A stretch of 64,000 nucleotides of DNA from Sporocytophaga myxococcoides (GTDB lineage: Bacteria; Bacteroidota; Bacteroidia; Cytophagales; Cytophagaceae), in the NCBI RefSeq assembly GCF_000775915.1, contig NZ_BBLT01000010.1, forward strand, positions 124,001 through 188,000, written 5' to 3'. The notes beneath the pieces are model-generated. The model was not told where the DNA came from, did no database searches, and saw only the letters and a program-made list of their open reading frames with translations. This document shows positions 19,041 to 28,099 of this stretch, piece after piece. Both the position numbers and the translations under genes were made by a program. The first letter of the stretch is position 1. Each line of letters begins with the position of its first letter.

Positions 19041-20468
19041 ATGCTAATTGTAAAAGACTGTAAAGCAGTGTGGAACAACTGTCTACGTATCATTAAAGAG
19101 AGTGTAGGCGAGCAGAGTTTTAAAACTTGGTTCGAACCTATAGTCCCAATAATGTTACAGAATGACGTTTTGACAATTCAGGTTCCTAGTCAGTTTTTTT
19201 ATGAATGGCTTGAAGAGCATTATGTTCAGGTTTTAAGAAGAGCGATTGATACTGAACTGGGCGCTGACGGAAGGCTGGAGTATTCTCTGATGATGGAAAA
19301 AGAATCAGAGCAATCTAAATCTTTTGTGAACCAGGTTCAGAGTAAACCGAATGGTAATGCAAAAAATGTAAATTATAACGCTCCTCAAACTGTTAAGAGT
19401 CCATTTGATTTAAAAGGGCTGGATAAATTTTCTTTCAGCTCACAGTTAAATGTAAACTATACTTTTGACACGTTTATTGAAGGAGATTGTAACAGACTTG
19501 CGCGTTCGGCCGGGTATGCAGTTGCTAACAAACCGGGAGTAACATCTTTCAACCCATTGATGATCTACGGAGGTGTAGGTTTAGGTAAAACCCACCTTGT
19601 ACAGGCAATAGGAAACAGAATTAAGCAAAACAGTCCTGACAAGTTTGTTCTTTATGTATCATCAGAGAAATTTACGAATCAATTTCTTGATGCCATTAAA
19701 AACAACAATACCCAGGAGTTTGCTAATTTTTACCTTCAGGTAGATGTACTGGTCATAGACGATGTACAATTCCTGTCCGGCAAAGAAAAAACTCAGGAGA
19801 TATTCTTCCATATCTTTAATCACCTGCACCAATCAGGTAAACAAATCATAATGACGAGCGACTGCCCGCCAAAAGATTTGAAAGGATTACAGGAAAGATT
19901 ATTGTCCAGATTCAAATGGGGTTTGACTGCAGATCTGCAGCAACCTGATTTTGAAACAAGAATTGCGATCATTCGCAAAAAGATGCAGTCAGAAGGTGTT
20001 GAAATCTCTGACAGTGTTGTTGAGTATCTTGCTTATAGCATAGACACCAACGTAAGAGAGTTAGAAGGTGTATTAATATCTTTGATTGCACAATCTTCTT
20101 TAACTCAGAAAGAAATTGATCTTGAACTTGCAAAGCAGACTTTGCAGAGCATAGTTCAAAATATAGAATCGGAAGTGGGTATAGATTATATCCAGAAATT
20201 TGTTGCCGAATTCTTTAACGTGACAGTGGATTCTCTTAAAGCAAAAACAAGAAAGAGAGAAATAGTGATCGCAAGACAAGTTGCAATGTATTTTGCAAAA
20301 GAATACACGAACTTATCTTTGAAATCAATAGGTTTCCATTTTGGAAACAGAGACCACAGTACCGTTATTCATGCTTTAACTTCAGTAAACGACTTAATGG
20401 ACACGGACAGAAAGTTCAATGCAACCATGCAGGAGTTGATTAAAAAACTGAAGCTGAAAGCTGCTTAA
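19041..20468 (+). CDS. dnaA: Chromosomal replication initiator DnaA
   Basis: DnaA opens the replication origin. All four domains are present in this 475-residue protein. Domain I begins VWNNCLRIIKESVGEQSFKT. A variable Gln/Asn-rich linker follows. The AAA+ domain has Walker A GGVGLGKTH, Walker B LVIDDVQFL and sensor region LLSRFKWGLT. The C-terminal DNA-binding domain has the signature NRDHSTVIHAL. The ATG at 19041 is the only start that gives a normal domain I. No cluster of DnaA boxes is seen beside the gene, so the origin is probably elsewhere. Confidence 0.97.
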   Translation: MLIVKDCKAVWNNCLRIIKESVGEQSFKTWFEPIVPIMLQNDVLTIQVPSQFFYEWLEEHYVQVLRRAIDTELGADGRLEYSLMMEKESEQSKSFVNQVQSKPNGNAKNVNYNAPQTVKSPFDLKGLDKFSFSSQLNVNYTFDTFIEGDCNRLARSAGYAVANKPGVTSFNPLMIYGGVGLGKTHLVQAIGNRIKQNSPDKFVLYVSSEKFTNQFLDAIKNNNTQEFANFYLQVDVLVIDDVQFLSGKEKTQEIFFHIFNHLHQSGKQIIMTSDCPPKDLKGLQERLLSRFKWGLTADLQQPDFETRIAIIRKKMQSEGVEISDSVVEYLAYSIDTNVRELEGVLISLIAQSSLTQKEIDLELAKQTLQSIVQNIESEVGIDYIQKFVAEFFNVTVDSLKAKTRKREIVIARQVAMYFAKEYTNLSLKSIGFHFGNRDHSTVIHALTSVNDLMDTDRKFNATMQELIKKLKLKAA

Positions 20469-20503
20469 TCTGAATTTTTAGGGTTACTTTTTAATATACT
20501 GAG

Positions 20504-20534
20504 ATGCCTGATGGAAACATCAGGCATTTTTTTA
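20504..20534 (+). terminator. dnaA terminator
   Basis: ATGCCTGATG and CATCAGGCAT form a perfect 10-bp stem with a GAAA loop, followed by a run of eight T bases. It is a classic rho-independent terminator. Confidence 0.9.
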
Positions 20535-20568
20535 TGTCATTCAAAGTTTACAATAGAATTATTATATA

Positions 20569-21897
20569 ATGAAGAAGCTTTTACTAATCTTGTTTGCCTT
20601 ATTTTCCTACAATATAGATGCTTTGAGCTGCCTGAATGAATACAGGGTGGTTACGAAATTATCCGGTATTGTTACAGACGAACGCAATTATGAAGGAAGT
20701 CTAGCATATCTAAAGGACGGATTTGACAAGGATTTTTTAGAATCAAGGAAAAAGGAACTTCAAGGTTATATAAAAGAAGGAAAAGCCGATTTCAAAGATT
20801 ATTCAGATCTGGCTGTAATTGAATTGAAAATTGGAGATAGGAATTTGGCAATAAAAATTTTGGATAGTTTAGTTAATTTTTATCCTTCGGAATATTCCAT
20901 TTTATCTAATTTAGGAACAGCCTATGAACTTCAGGGAGAAAATCGGACAGCTCTTGATTTATTGCAAAAAGCATATGCCATTAATCCTAAATCTCATCGG
21001 GGATCTGAATGGATACATATAGCTATATTAAAAGAGAAATTGAAAGAAACTCCCGATTATTCAAGAATAATAAATCTTAAGGAGTTCGCGGATTTAAAAA
21101 CATTTTATGAATATTGGTCAAATAATAATAAGCAAGGTTTAGATACTATACATAGTGCTCTGCGATTTCAGCTTAAAGAAAGAATTTCATTTATAAAGGC
21201 TCCTGATCAATGTATTGGGCAATTATGTTTTGATCTTGCTGAAATTACTGCAGTTTCAGAGTCCTTAGATGATGCAAAAGAAGTCTATGAGCTCGCCAAG
21301 AGTTATGATGATGGTCTGAGCAGACGCGTAGATCGAAGGCTAGAAGAAATAAATTCTATTGTGTTTTATAGCAAAGTGAAATACTATTTTCCTGAATTTT
21401 TCTTACTAATTCTTGCTGGAGTTCTTATCTCATATGCATTCAAGCTAATTAAAAAAAGTGGAGAGTTCTCCTTCTTAAATTTATGTATCCTTCATATTGG
21501 AGTTGTTTTACTGATTTTTCCTATGTGGGGTATTAGTGTAATTTGGGAAACGGTATTTTATAACACGTTTGATTTTAGACCCATTGCTGTTGGCATAGGT
21601 CTATTCCTTGGTTGGTCAATTTCCTATATCACATTGTTTAAAAAATCAAAGCTTATTTTATTTGTTTCTTTGCAGCTTGTACAGTCTTTGATATATAATA
21701 CAATTTTTATCAACGCAAGTATTGATTCTGAATTTAAGAGTACTCTTTTTATCTGTGTTAATTTTAGCTTATTAGTCGCTGTAATTACTGTTCTAATGGC
21801 GTTTAGAGAGTTTGGAAAAAAGACACAATGGCAATCGCCTAATAAATCTCTGTTTAACCATTTTAAAAAAATGCAATCGATTGATTGTTTTCTATAG
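20569..21897 (+). CDS. TPR protein with C-terminal membrane helices
   Basis: This 442-residue protein begins with a signal peptide (MKKLLLILFALFSYNIDAL). Residues about 55-160 contain tetratricopeptide-like repeats: YSDLAVIELKIGDRNLAIKI and ILSNLGTAYELQGENRTALD. From about residue 270 there are five hydrophobic helices, including FFLLILAGVLISYAF and FICVNFSLLVAVITVLMAF. The TPR part is therefore predicted to face the periplasm, with the rest anchored in the inner membrane. I do not recognise the family. It stands alone between the dnaA terminator and the HAD gene. Confidence 0.75.
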   Translation: MKKLLLILFALFSYNIDALSCLNEYRVVTKLSGIVTDERNYEGSLAYLKDGFDKDFLESRKKELQGYIKEGKADFKDYSDLAVIELKIGDRNLAIKILDSLVNFYPSEYSILSNLGTAYELQGENRTALDLLQKAYAINPKSHRGSEWIHIAILKEKLKETPDYSRIINLKEFADLKTFYEYWSNNNKQGLDTIHSALRFQLKERISFIKAPDQCIGQLCFDLAEITAVSESLDDAKEVYELAKSYDDGLSRRVDRRLEEINSIVFYSKVKYYFPEFFLLILAGVLISYAFKLIKKSGEFSFLNLCILHIGVVLLIFPMWGISVIWETVFYNTFDFRPIAVGIGLFLGWSISYITLFKKSKLILFVSLQLVQSLIYNTIFINASIDSEFKSTLFICVNFSLLVAVITVLMAFREFGKKTQWQSPNKSLFNHFKKMQSIDCFL

Positions 21898-21957
21898 GGA
21901 AAAGTGAAATTAGTAAAATGCAGATACTAAAAAATCCTTTAATCATTAAAGCTGGTT

Positions 21958-22809
21958 TTATCTGATAACGGCAGAGTCGCAAATATATGTCGGAATAATG
22001 CCTGTACTTCTGATATATTGTTCTGCCATGTGTGGCTGCGTTATTCCGGTGAGTATTAATGCTGTGTCAAAGCCAAATTTGTTCCCTCCCATGATATCAG
22101 TATGCAGGGTATCTCCAACCATCAATATATCGTTTTTATCTATAATACAATTGTTGCAAGCATGCTCAAATGCAAAATTGAAAAGCTGTGAGTCTGGTTT
22201 ACCAAATCTTATGAATTTCTTTCCTACAACATTTTCAATTAATTCTGCAACACCACCAATAGCAATGGCCACCTGTGATTGAGAGACAGGATAGGTTGTA
22301 TCAGTGTTGGCAACTATCACCGGAATATTCCTGTTTCGAAGCAGGTTTATTACTTTATTCAAATCCTTGTTCCAGTCGAATCCTTCATCATCAAGCAATA
22401 CAAGAGCATTAACTTCTGAAATGTTATCTAATTCAAGCTGGCTTATTGGTAAAGTTTTAAGTCCTGATCTTTCTATATAGTGAGCAGAGTCCTCTGTTCC
22501 AAGATAGGCTACTGTTCCATGATTGACTTTAAGGTCAAGATATTCTTTAGCCAACATTCCGGAAGAAATTATTCTGTCCGGAGTAATAGCATAAAGACCT
22601 AATTTATGGTAAGATTCAGCAAGCAGTGCAGGACTTCTGGAAGCATCATTGGTAAGTATAAAATAGTCCTTATTTTGCTCTTGGAGATAATTAAATGTGT
22701 GTTCTATACCAGGTATCAAACCCTTGTAATTTTTCAAAACTCCAAAAGCATCAAAAAATATGACCTTGTATTTTGTAACGATAGATTTGAAATCTTGTAA
22801 CTGCAACAT
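21958..22809 (-). CDS. HAD superfamily class IIA hydrolase-like protein
   Basis: This 283-residue protein has HAD motif I at FFDAFGV: Asp20 is in the nucleophile position, but the usual second Asp two residues on is Phe22. ILTNDASRS is motif II, and MVGDTLHTDIMGG near residue 236 is the acidic motif IV. The layout (cap between motifs II and III) is class IIA, close to the group annotated TIGR01459. Loss of the second Asp removes the general acid/base of a phosphatase, so the activity may differ. It is the last gene of a three-gene operon with an APH-fold kinase and a glutamine synthetase-like enzyme. Confidence 0.85.
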   Translation of the reverse strand: MLQLQDFKSIVTKYKVIFFDAFGVLKNYKGLIPGIEHTFNYLQEQNKDYFILTNDASRSPALLAESYHKLGLYAITPDRIISSGMLAKEYLDLKVNHGTVAYLGTEDSAHYIERSGLKTLPISQLELDNISEVNALVLLDDEGFDWNKDLNKVINLLRNRNIPVIVANTDTTYPVSQSQVAIAIGGVAELIENVVGKKFIRFGKPDSQLFNFAFEHACNNCIIDKNDILMVGDTLHTDIMGGNKFGFDTALILTGITQPHMAEQYIRSTGIIPTYICDSAVIR

Positions 22810-22870
22810 TTTGAGTAATAAGTTTTAAGTAATAAGTAAAAGTTTAAAGTAAAGATCTGTGTTATAGTAT

Positions 22871-23914
22871 CTATAATTGAAGCTCTTTTATGATCTTATC
22901 TGCATTGAACTCTTCCTCTATTGAAGGAAGGTATTTTTCATAAGCTTCCCTTTGAAGTTTGGTTGCATATATCTCATGAAAGAAATACCTGCCATGTTTT
23001 ATTACATAATTCAAAATAAAGAATCTATAGGCCTCTTTCATGAACAGAACTTCATTGCGTGTAAGTGGAAATACTTTATGATACTCTTTTAAGAAAAGTA
23101 TAAATCTATCTTCCATCAACGGTCCAACCACGTAACTGAATACTGTTCTGTCTCCGATATCTGAAACTACTCTGCTGAAGAAATAAAAGTCTAATACCCT
23201 TGAACTCATTCTGAACCAGTCATAGTCCCAACGGGAGAATAGTTCAAGTTTATCTGTAACAGAAAAATTACCAATGTTCCAGTCCACAAATACAGGAATG
23301 CTTTCAAAAGTTTTATAGTCCAACAGTTCAATATTCTGTAGAAAAGTCTCACATTGACTTCTAAGATAATCCACATGCATTCTGTGCTCATATTGGCCAT
23401 CTTCAGTATCAAGGATCTCAAGGAGATGTTCGATATCCGATACGAGTGTTTTCGATGATTTGGGGAGTACGTTTTTAACTTTAGCACAGGCTTTATGAAA
23501 TTTGGCAATCTCTCTTCCGAGTTTGATTATATGTCCCTCTTCCAATCGTCGGGGAAGTTTTTCCATAACGCGTATGGGATTATAAAATACAACCCAGGCA
23601 TCCGTTAGGCCTTCCTGATATCTGTAAGTGTATACTTTGTTGTTTTTTACCAGCGATTTGGCCAGTACATTTTCAAAGGGAAAGAGCAGATTGTTTGTTA
23701 AAGCATGAATAAGTCTGTGGTCTTCTTTGAAATGTTCATACTTTCCAAAATAAGAAAGTTTGGCGATAATAATATCTTCATCGTCAAAGGTTACTCTGAA
23801 AACGTGATTGGTAGAAACCTTTGCACTGATGTCTTCAATTTTAGCAATGGACTTGGATGCATCAAAGTTTTCCCAAGCTTCTTTTATAATTAAAGAGTAA
23901 TCTATGATTTTCAT
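22871..23914 (-). CDS. APH/choline kinase-fold phosphotransferase
   Basis: This 347-residue protein has the catalytic loop pattern DxxxxN at Asp211-Asn216 (VDWNIGN) and a metal-binding acidic site in RWDYDW (Asp230, Asp232). Lys52 (IIIAKLSYFG) is a candidate ATP lysine. This matches the aminoglycoside phosphotransferase/choline kinase fold. The substrate is unknown; a small alcohol or amine is likely for the family. It lies 35 bases from the glutamine synthetase-like gene and 61 from the HAD gene on the same strand, suggesting a common pathway. An antibiotic resistance role is not implied. Confidence 0.8.
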   Translation of the reverse strand: MKIIDYSLIIKEAWENFDASKSIAKIEDISAKVSTNHVFRVTFDDEDIIIAKLSYFGKYEHFKEDHRLIHALTNNLLFPFENVLAKSLVKNNKVYTYRYQEGLTDAWVVFYNPIRVMEKLPRRLEEGHIIKLGREIAKFHKACAKVKNVLPKSSKTLVSDIEHLLEILDTEDGQYEHRMHVDYLRSQCETFLQNIELLDYKTFESIPVFVDWNIGNFSVTDKLELFSRWDYDWFRMSSRVLDFYFFSRVVSDIGDRTVFSYVVGPLMEDRFILFLKEYHKVFPLTRNEVLFMKEAYRFFILNYVIKHGRYFFHEIYATKLQREAYEKYLPSIEEEFNADKIIKELQL

Positions 23915-23949
23915 TTTCAGAGTTATTAATTCCTGTTTAAAGGATTTGA

Positions 23950-25305
23950 TTAAATGATTTCAAAATACCTTTTTAATTCCCAATCAGTAACGTGTTTAGA
24001 GAATTGTTTCCATTCCCATTCTCTGGTATTCACAAAGTGATCCACAAATGGAGAACCAAACAGTTCTGCCGCAACAATACTGTTTTTCATTGCCTGACTG
24101 GCCTCTAGAAGGTTAGAAGGTAGTTTTCCGTTTTCTAGATTTTTATATCCATTACCCTCTGTTGGCAAGATTTCAAGCTTAAGTTTATGTTTTATTCCGT
24201 ATAATCCGGAGGCAAGAGCTGCAGCCATTGCCAGATAAGGGTTGCTATCAGATCCAGGAACTCTGGTTTCCAGTCTTGTCAGGTCTTTTGAATTATTTAA
24301 TACACGCAAAGCCGTCGTTCTATTGTCAATTCCCCAAGTAATGGTTGTAGGTGCCCAGGCGCCTTCAACAAGTCTTTTATAGCTGTTGATGGTAGGAGCG
24401 TACATCGGCAGAATATATGGAAGACAATAAAGTTGACCAGCCAGATAATGTTCAAACAGATTGCTCATTTTATTTTTTTTGGAAGGATCAAAAAAAAGGT
24501 TTTCTGATTTGTCAAGACTCCAAAGGCTTTGGTGGATATGCCCGCTACACCCTGGTAATTCTTCATTCCATTTAGCCATGAATGTAGCCATGATACCATT
24601 TTTATATGCAATTTCTTTTACACTTGTTTTGAATAAAGAAGCTTTGTCTGCTGCTTTTAAAATGCTGTCACGTAGAAGAGCAGCTTCATAGACTCCGGGA
24701 CCGGTCTCGGTATGAAGCCCTTCTAGAGGTACATCAAATTTTAAAAGTAAATCAAAGAGATTGTGATAGTAGGCAGTTTCATAAGAGGGTCTTAAAATGG
24801 AATATCCAAACATTCCAGGAGTGAGAGGATTAAGTTTCGTAAACTCTTTCTCTTTCAGTGTTTGTGGAGTTTCTCTAAAATTGAACCATTCAAATTCCTG
24901 TGCAAATTCAGCATGAAAGCCCATTTCAATACATTGCTTTTCTAAAGATTTTAATAAGCTTCTCGGACAAGCAGCTAAAGGCTTGCAACCAAAATCAGCA
25001 ATAAAGAAAGGGAGGTCATCTTCCCAAGGGATTTTTCTGAAAGTAGAAAGGTCTATAGTGCAGGGAGCATCGGGGTACCCTGAATGCCATCCTGTCAGCT
25101 GTACATTATCATAACAAACATCCCCGCTGTCCCAGCCAAACACGACATCGCAAAAGCCTATATTTTCCTTAAGGCCCTTAAGGAATTTATCATGATGGAT
25201 AATTTTCCCGCGTAGCACGCCATCTATGTCCGTAAAAGCGAATTTTATTTTCTGAATAGAATTCTTCTCTATAAAATCAATGATTTGATTCTGATCCATT
25301 TGCAA
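23950..25305 (-). CDS. Glutamine synthetase family ligase (not classical GlnA)
   Basis: This 451-residue protein has the glutamine synthetase catalytic layout: metal and substrate residues in HTETGPGVYEAA, the ATP/metal His in GCSGHIHQSLW, the glutamate-binding segment SYKRLVEGAWAPT, and RLETRVPGSDSNPYLAMAAA. The N-terminal part begins IQKIKFAFTDIDGVLRGKII, as in gamma-glutamyl-amine ligases such as PuuA, rather than in nitrogen-assimilating GlnA. It probably couples glutamate to an amine using ATP. It is the first gene of the operon that includes the kinase and HAD proteins. Confidence 0.88.
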   Translation of the reverse strand: MQMDQNQIIDFIEKNSIQKIKFAFTDIDGVLRGKIIHHDKFLKGLKENIGFCDVVFGWDSGDVCYDNVQLTGWHSGYPDAPCTIDLSTFRKIPWEDDLPFFIADFGCKPLAACPRSLLKSLEKQCIEMGFHAEFAQEFEWFNFRETPQTLKEKEFTKLNPLTPGMFGYSILRPSYETAYYHNLFDLLLKFDVPLEGLHTETGPGVYEAALLRDSILKAADKASLFKTSVKEIAYKNGIMATFMAKWNEELPGCSGHIHQSLWSLDKSENLFFDPSKKNKMSNLFEHYLAGQLYCLPYILPMYAPTINSYKRLVEGAWAPTTITWGIDNRTTALRVLNNSKDLTRLETRVPGSDSNPYLAMAAALASGLYGIKHKLKLEILPTEGNGYKNLENGKLPSNLLEASQAMKNSIVAAELFGSPFVDHFVNTREWEWKQFSKHVTDWELKRYFEII

Positions 25306-25366
25306 CTAAAATGAGTAATGAAGTTGAAACCTTTACAATAAGGGGAATCGAGCAAGATGATAAAAG

Positions 25367-25392
25367 CTCTGTAAATAATTATTATTACAGAG
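25367..25392. promoter_or_regulatory. Inverted repeat upstream of the glutamine synthetase-like gene
   Basis: CTCTGTAA and TTACAGAG form an 8-bp inverted repeat with a 10-base AT-rich spacer, about 60-90 bases before the start of the minus-strand operon. Its position fits an operator. Confidence 0.4.
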
Positions 25393-25418
25393 ATATAAAA
25401 ATCTACAAATGATGACCC

Positions 25419-25456
25419 TTCTACATGTTTTTCAATTTGGCGAAAAACATGTAGAA
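25419..25456. terminator. Long perfect hairpin between DUF2750 gene and glutamine synthetase-like operon
   Basis: Fifteen base pairs (25419-25433 with 25442-25456) enclose an 8-base loop. There is no strong T run on the minus strand. It lies after the DUF2750 stop and may end that transcript, or serve as a regulatory site for the downstream operon. Confidence 0.5.
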
Positions 25457-25498
25457 TGTCAACAATCTTAAAAGTGACTTGATATTTCTGAGTAATAA

Positions 25499-25954
25499 CT
25501 ATTCGCCCTCGGTTTCTTCCCAGGCTTTTTTCAGTTCCTCAGCAAATATTTCCTGAGATGCAAATCCTTGTAGTTGAATTTTTTTGCCTTTAGCTTTTAA
25601 TGCATCCAGAATTTCAAGAGCTAAATCAAGTGGTTCAAGTTCTGTGCCGGTAAGGTCCGTATCCCAATTGGTACCTGCAAGCAAACCATCTTCTTGCATT
25701 CCTATGCACCAGTTTTCAAGAAATTCGCCTAAAGAGATAGAAGCAGGAGTATATTCAGCCCAGTCTTCACCTGCGCAGGCAGCAGCAGACGCTTCATCTG
25801 ACCAGAATGCAATAACATCTGCATCTTCATATTCCATAGAAGAAGAGGTCGCAAATCCATCTTCTGTTTCAAGTCCCCATACCAGTTCTGTTTCAACAAC
25901 CTGTTGAATAAATTTTTTGTGATTTTGGTCAATTGTAGCCTGATCCTGTGCCAT
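25499..25954 (-). CDS. DUF2750 domain protein
   Basis: This 151-residue acidic cytoplasmic protein matches the DUF2750 family: ETELVWGLETEDGFATSSS, ADVIAFWSDEASAAACAGEDWAEY and SLGEFLENWCIGM. The conserved Trp and acidic residues are present. The function of the family is unknown. The gene is isolated. Its upstream region has a 9-bp hairpin (25991-25999 with 26005-26013) just before the start, within the probable 5' leader. Confidence 0.8.
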   Translation of the reverse strand: MAQDQATIDQNHKKFIQQVVETELVWGLETEDGFATSSSMEYEDADVIAFWSDEASAAACAGEDWAEYTPASISLGEFLENWCIGMQEDGLLAGTNWDTDLTGTELEPLDLALEILDALKAKGKKIQLQGFASQEIFAEELKKAWEETEGE

Positions 25955-26383
25955 TGTTTTAATTGTTTAAACCGACAATTTTAGTAATTTATTCTTTTTT
26001 CAGCAAAAAGAATAAAGTATCAAATTACTCATAATTAACCTGAAAATTCAATTTTGTTTACTGATTTTCAGAATGGTTATATCGGATTACCTACTTTGTA
26101 GGGAGAATATAATTTTTTCTGTTTTAAGTTAAAAAATTGTCCACATAAATGTTTGAACTTACTATTTAAATTTGGAAGGGAAGTGGATACAGGCAAATGA
26201 TGGTTTAGAAAAGTAGTTTGTTTAGCTTTAAATGAAATTTACATGTGAAAAATAATAAAATAGTAAGCACGTTTATTTGGGATTTGGAGTATTTGATGAT
26301 GTCCCATTTCAGGTGCTTTAGCAATTTTACCTTACCAATAATTAAACTAATAGGAGATTATTTTCTTTGAGTAAATCTGGATC
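25955..26383. other. Gene-free stretch
   Basis: I see no credible gene, tRNA or repeat family here. The part nearest 25955 should hold the DUF2750 promoter, and the part nearest 26383 the 3' end of the alpha/beta hydrolase transcript. Only the small hairpin at 25991-26013 stands out. Confidence 0.5.
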
Positions 26384-27349
26384 TTACTTAAGATTAGAAA
26401 AATTTGAGTTGTTAGTTTGCTCGAGAAATGTACCAATGTCTCTAATCCATTCGGTTTTATATTTTATAAGGAAATTTACATGGCCAGCTAAAGGATAAGT
26501 TTTTAGTTTTTTTGAGCAATCCAGGTTGGAATATATAGCATCGATTTCTTTTCTGCTAACTCTTTTGTCTTGTTCACCATATAGTAAGAGTGTATTACAT
26601 TTAATTTTCCTGGCATATTCAACAGGATTATGATCAAATGCCCAGAATCCGTTTGTAAGTCCTCCCCAAAAGACAACTAGTCCCGCCATTGGAAAGACAG
26701 GCGCTCCAACAGCTTTAAACCTGGCGCTTGTGGCTTCATACATTGTTGCAAAGGGGCATTCTATAATAATTCCATTAGGCTTCAATGGATAGTCTGCCAA
26801 AGCTTTCATAATTGCTGCAGCTCCCATTGATGTTCCGAAAAGAAATATATTCTTCTCACCATTTTCTTTTATGTAATCATAGGCACTTTTTACATTTTCA
26901 GCTTCTTTATATCCTATAGTTGTTTGTAAACCTTCTGATCCTCCGGAACCCATAAAATCAACCATAAAAACATTGTAACCTAGGTCAAGAAACACATCTG
27001 CTTTATCCATCAGAGAAGATTTCTTTCCTCCATATCCATGAAAAAGAATAATAGTGCCTTTGGATGAGTGTTTATTGATGCTCCAGCACTCTATTTTCTT
27101 ATTGCTTTGAAGTATTATTGTTTGGAAATTCTGATTGGGTTTTATATTATTTGATGGCTTGGGCATTTTTACTCCAAATATCATCAACTTTAGTTTTTCG
27201 GCTGAGGTAAGGTCTTCGGGTTTCTTCGGTTTTGCAATCTTTTCTGAAGAAAAATGCGTGAATTTATAACTGTGAAAGATGGCGACAACGTTGGTGACAA
27301 TGAAAAATGTTATGAAAACAATGAGGAGTATTCTGGCTATTTTTTTCAT
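26384..27349 (-). CDS. Membrane-anchored alpha/beta hydrolase
   Basis: This 321-residue protein has one N-terminal membrane helix (ARILLIVFITFFIVTNVVAI) and then a serine hydrolase domain. The nucleophile elbow is GTSMG with Ser174; the oxyanion region is LFHGYGG; the likely acid is the Asp in LLYGEQDKRV, and the His is in LAGHVNF. The arrangement resembles the FrsA/BEM46-type peptidase S9-like hydrolases. The substrate is unknown. The gene begins 33 bases after the last of the three secreted paralogues and may be cotranscribed with them. Confidence 0.85.
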   Translation of the reverse strand: MKKIARILLIVFITFFIVTNVVAIFHSYKFTHFSSEKIAKPKKPEDLTSAEKLKLMIFGVKMPKPSNNIKPNQNFQTIILQSNKKIECWSINKHSSKGTIILFHGYGGKKSSLMDKADVFLDLGYNVFMVDFMGSGGSEGLQTTIGYKEAENVKSAYDYIKENGEKNIFLFGTSMGAAAIMKALADYPLKPNGIIIECPFATMYEATSARFKAVGAPVFPMAGLVVFWGGLTNGFWAFDHNPVEYARKIKCNTLLLYGEQDKRVSRKEIDAIYSNLDCSKKLKTYPLAGHVNFLIKYKTEWIRDIGTFLEQTNNSNFSNLK

Positions 27350-27381
27350 AAAACCTGTAGCGATTGTTTTGATGAGAATTT

Positions 27382-28026
27382 TTATTGTTTACTTTCATTT
27401 GTACTCGGTTTAACTGAGCTGTTATACCTTTGAACGAATAGCTCAATATTTTGCAGAATTTGCTGATCAGTTAAGTTTTCAATTTCGTTATTCAATTCCA
27501 CGTTATCGAAAAAAATTCTCTTTGCCTGATATTTATTTATACGATCTATTTCATAAAACATATTTCCTCTGACAAGGAAGCGTTTGTATGATTTGTCTTT
27601 TGTATAAATAGGCATTCCATTATAGGCAGTTGCAGTGGTATAATCCATACTTTCAATTTGAACTTTATAAATTTTTACTTCTCCGTCAATTAACCGAACC
27701 ATAAGGTAGGAACTTGTGCCATATGGAAATCGGTCTAAAGGGGGACAGCCATCAAGCTCGAGATGCATAACATCTTTTGATTTTACTTTTAATGCCTTTG
27801 AAGCTTCAGGGGACAATTTATATTTAATATATCCTTTGTTATAGTAGTCGATATCTCTATCCAGTATAAAGCAAGGAATGGTATCCTTAATTGTAATAAT
27901 CTTTCCTGGTTTATAGATATAGCTAATTGGCGGAAGTTCATCATCTATATGATTTGGAGTTTGAGCATATAGTGCATTAGTACTGAATAAAAATGCCAAC
28001 AATATGATTTTTATTTTTAAATGCAT
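27382..28026 (-). CDS. Secreted protein of unknown family, tandem paralogue 3
   Basis: A 214-residue protein with a signal peptide (start MHLKIKIILLAFLFSTNALY, then AQ). The core begins YKPGKIITIKDTIPCFILDR and continues with YIKYKLSPEASKALKVKSKD, VMHLELDG, FPYGTSSYLMVRLIDGEVK, and a C-terminal helical part ending NIELFVQRYN. I do not recognise the family. It shares this core with the two upstream genes and is probably a periplasmic or surface beta-rich protein. No enzyme motif is visible. Confidence 0.72.
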   Translation of the reverse strand: MHLKIKIILLAFLFSTNALYAQTPNHIDDELPPISYIYKPGKIITIKDTIPCFILDRDIDYYNKGYIKYKLSPEASKALKVKSKDVMHLELDGCPPLDRFPYGTSSYLMVRLIDGEVKIYKVQIESMDYTTATAYNGMPIYTKDKSYKRFLVRGNMFYEIDRINKYQAKRIFFDNVELNNEIENLTDQQILQNIELFVQRYNSSVKPSTNESKQ

Positions 28027-28099
28027 GTTTATAGAAAAGTAAAATTAGGTGAGTTTAATTGTATAGCTAAGTTCAATCAGGTCACCGTTGCTGTTGTTA

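Noticed and set aside
18872-19063. Plus-strand frame of 63 codons before dnaA
   Set aside because: It overlaps the dnaA start in another frame, is rich in Phe/Lys from A+T-rich DNA and has no known motif.
22810-22870. Short direct repeats AAGTAATAAGT between the HAD and kinase genes
   Set aside because: Only two imperfect copies in A+T-rich DNA; not enough to call a repeat family or an array.
22871-23914. Aminoglycoside resistance gene
   Set aside because: The fold is that of APH enzymes, but the neighbours point to metabolism and the sequence does not show a resistance-specific signature.
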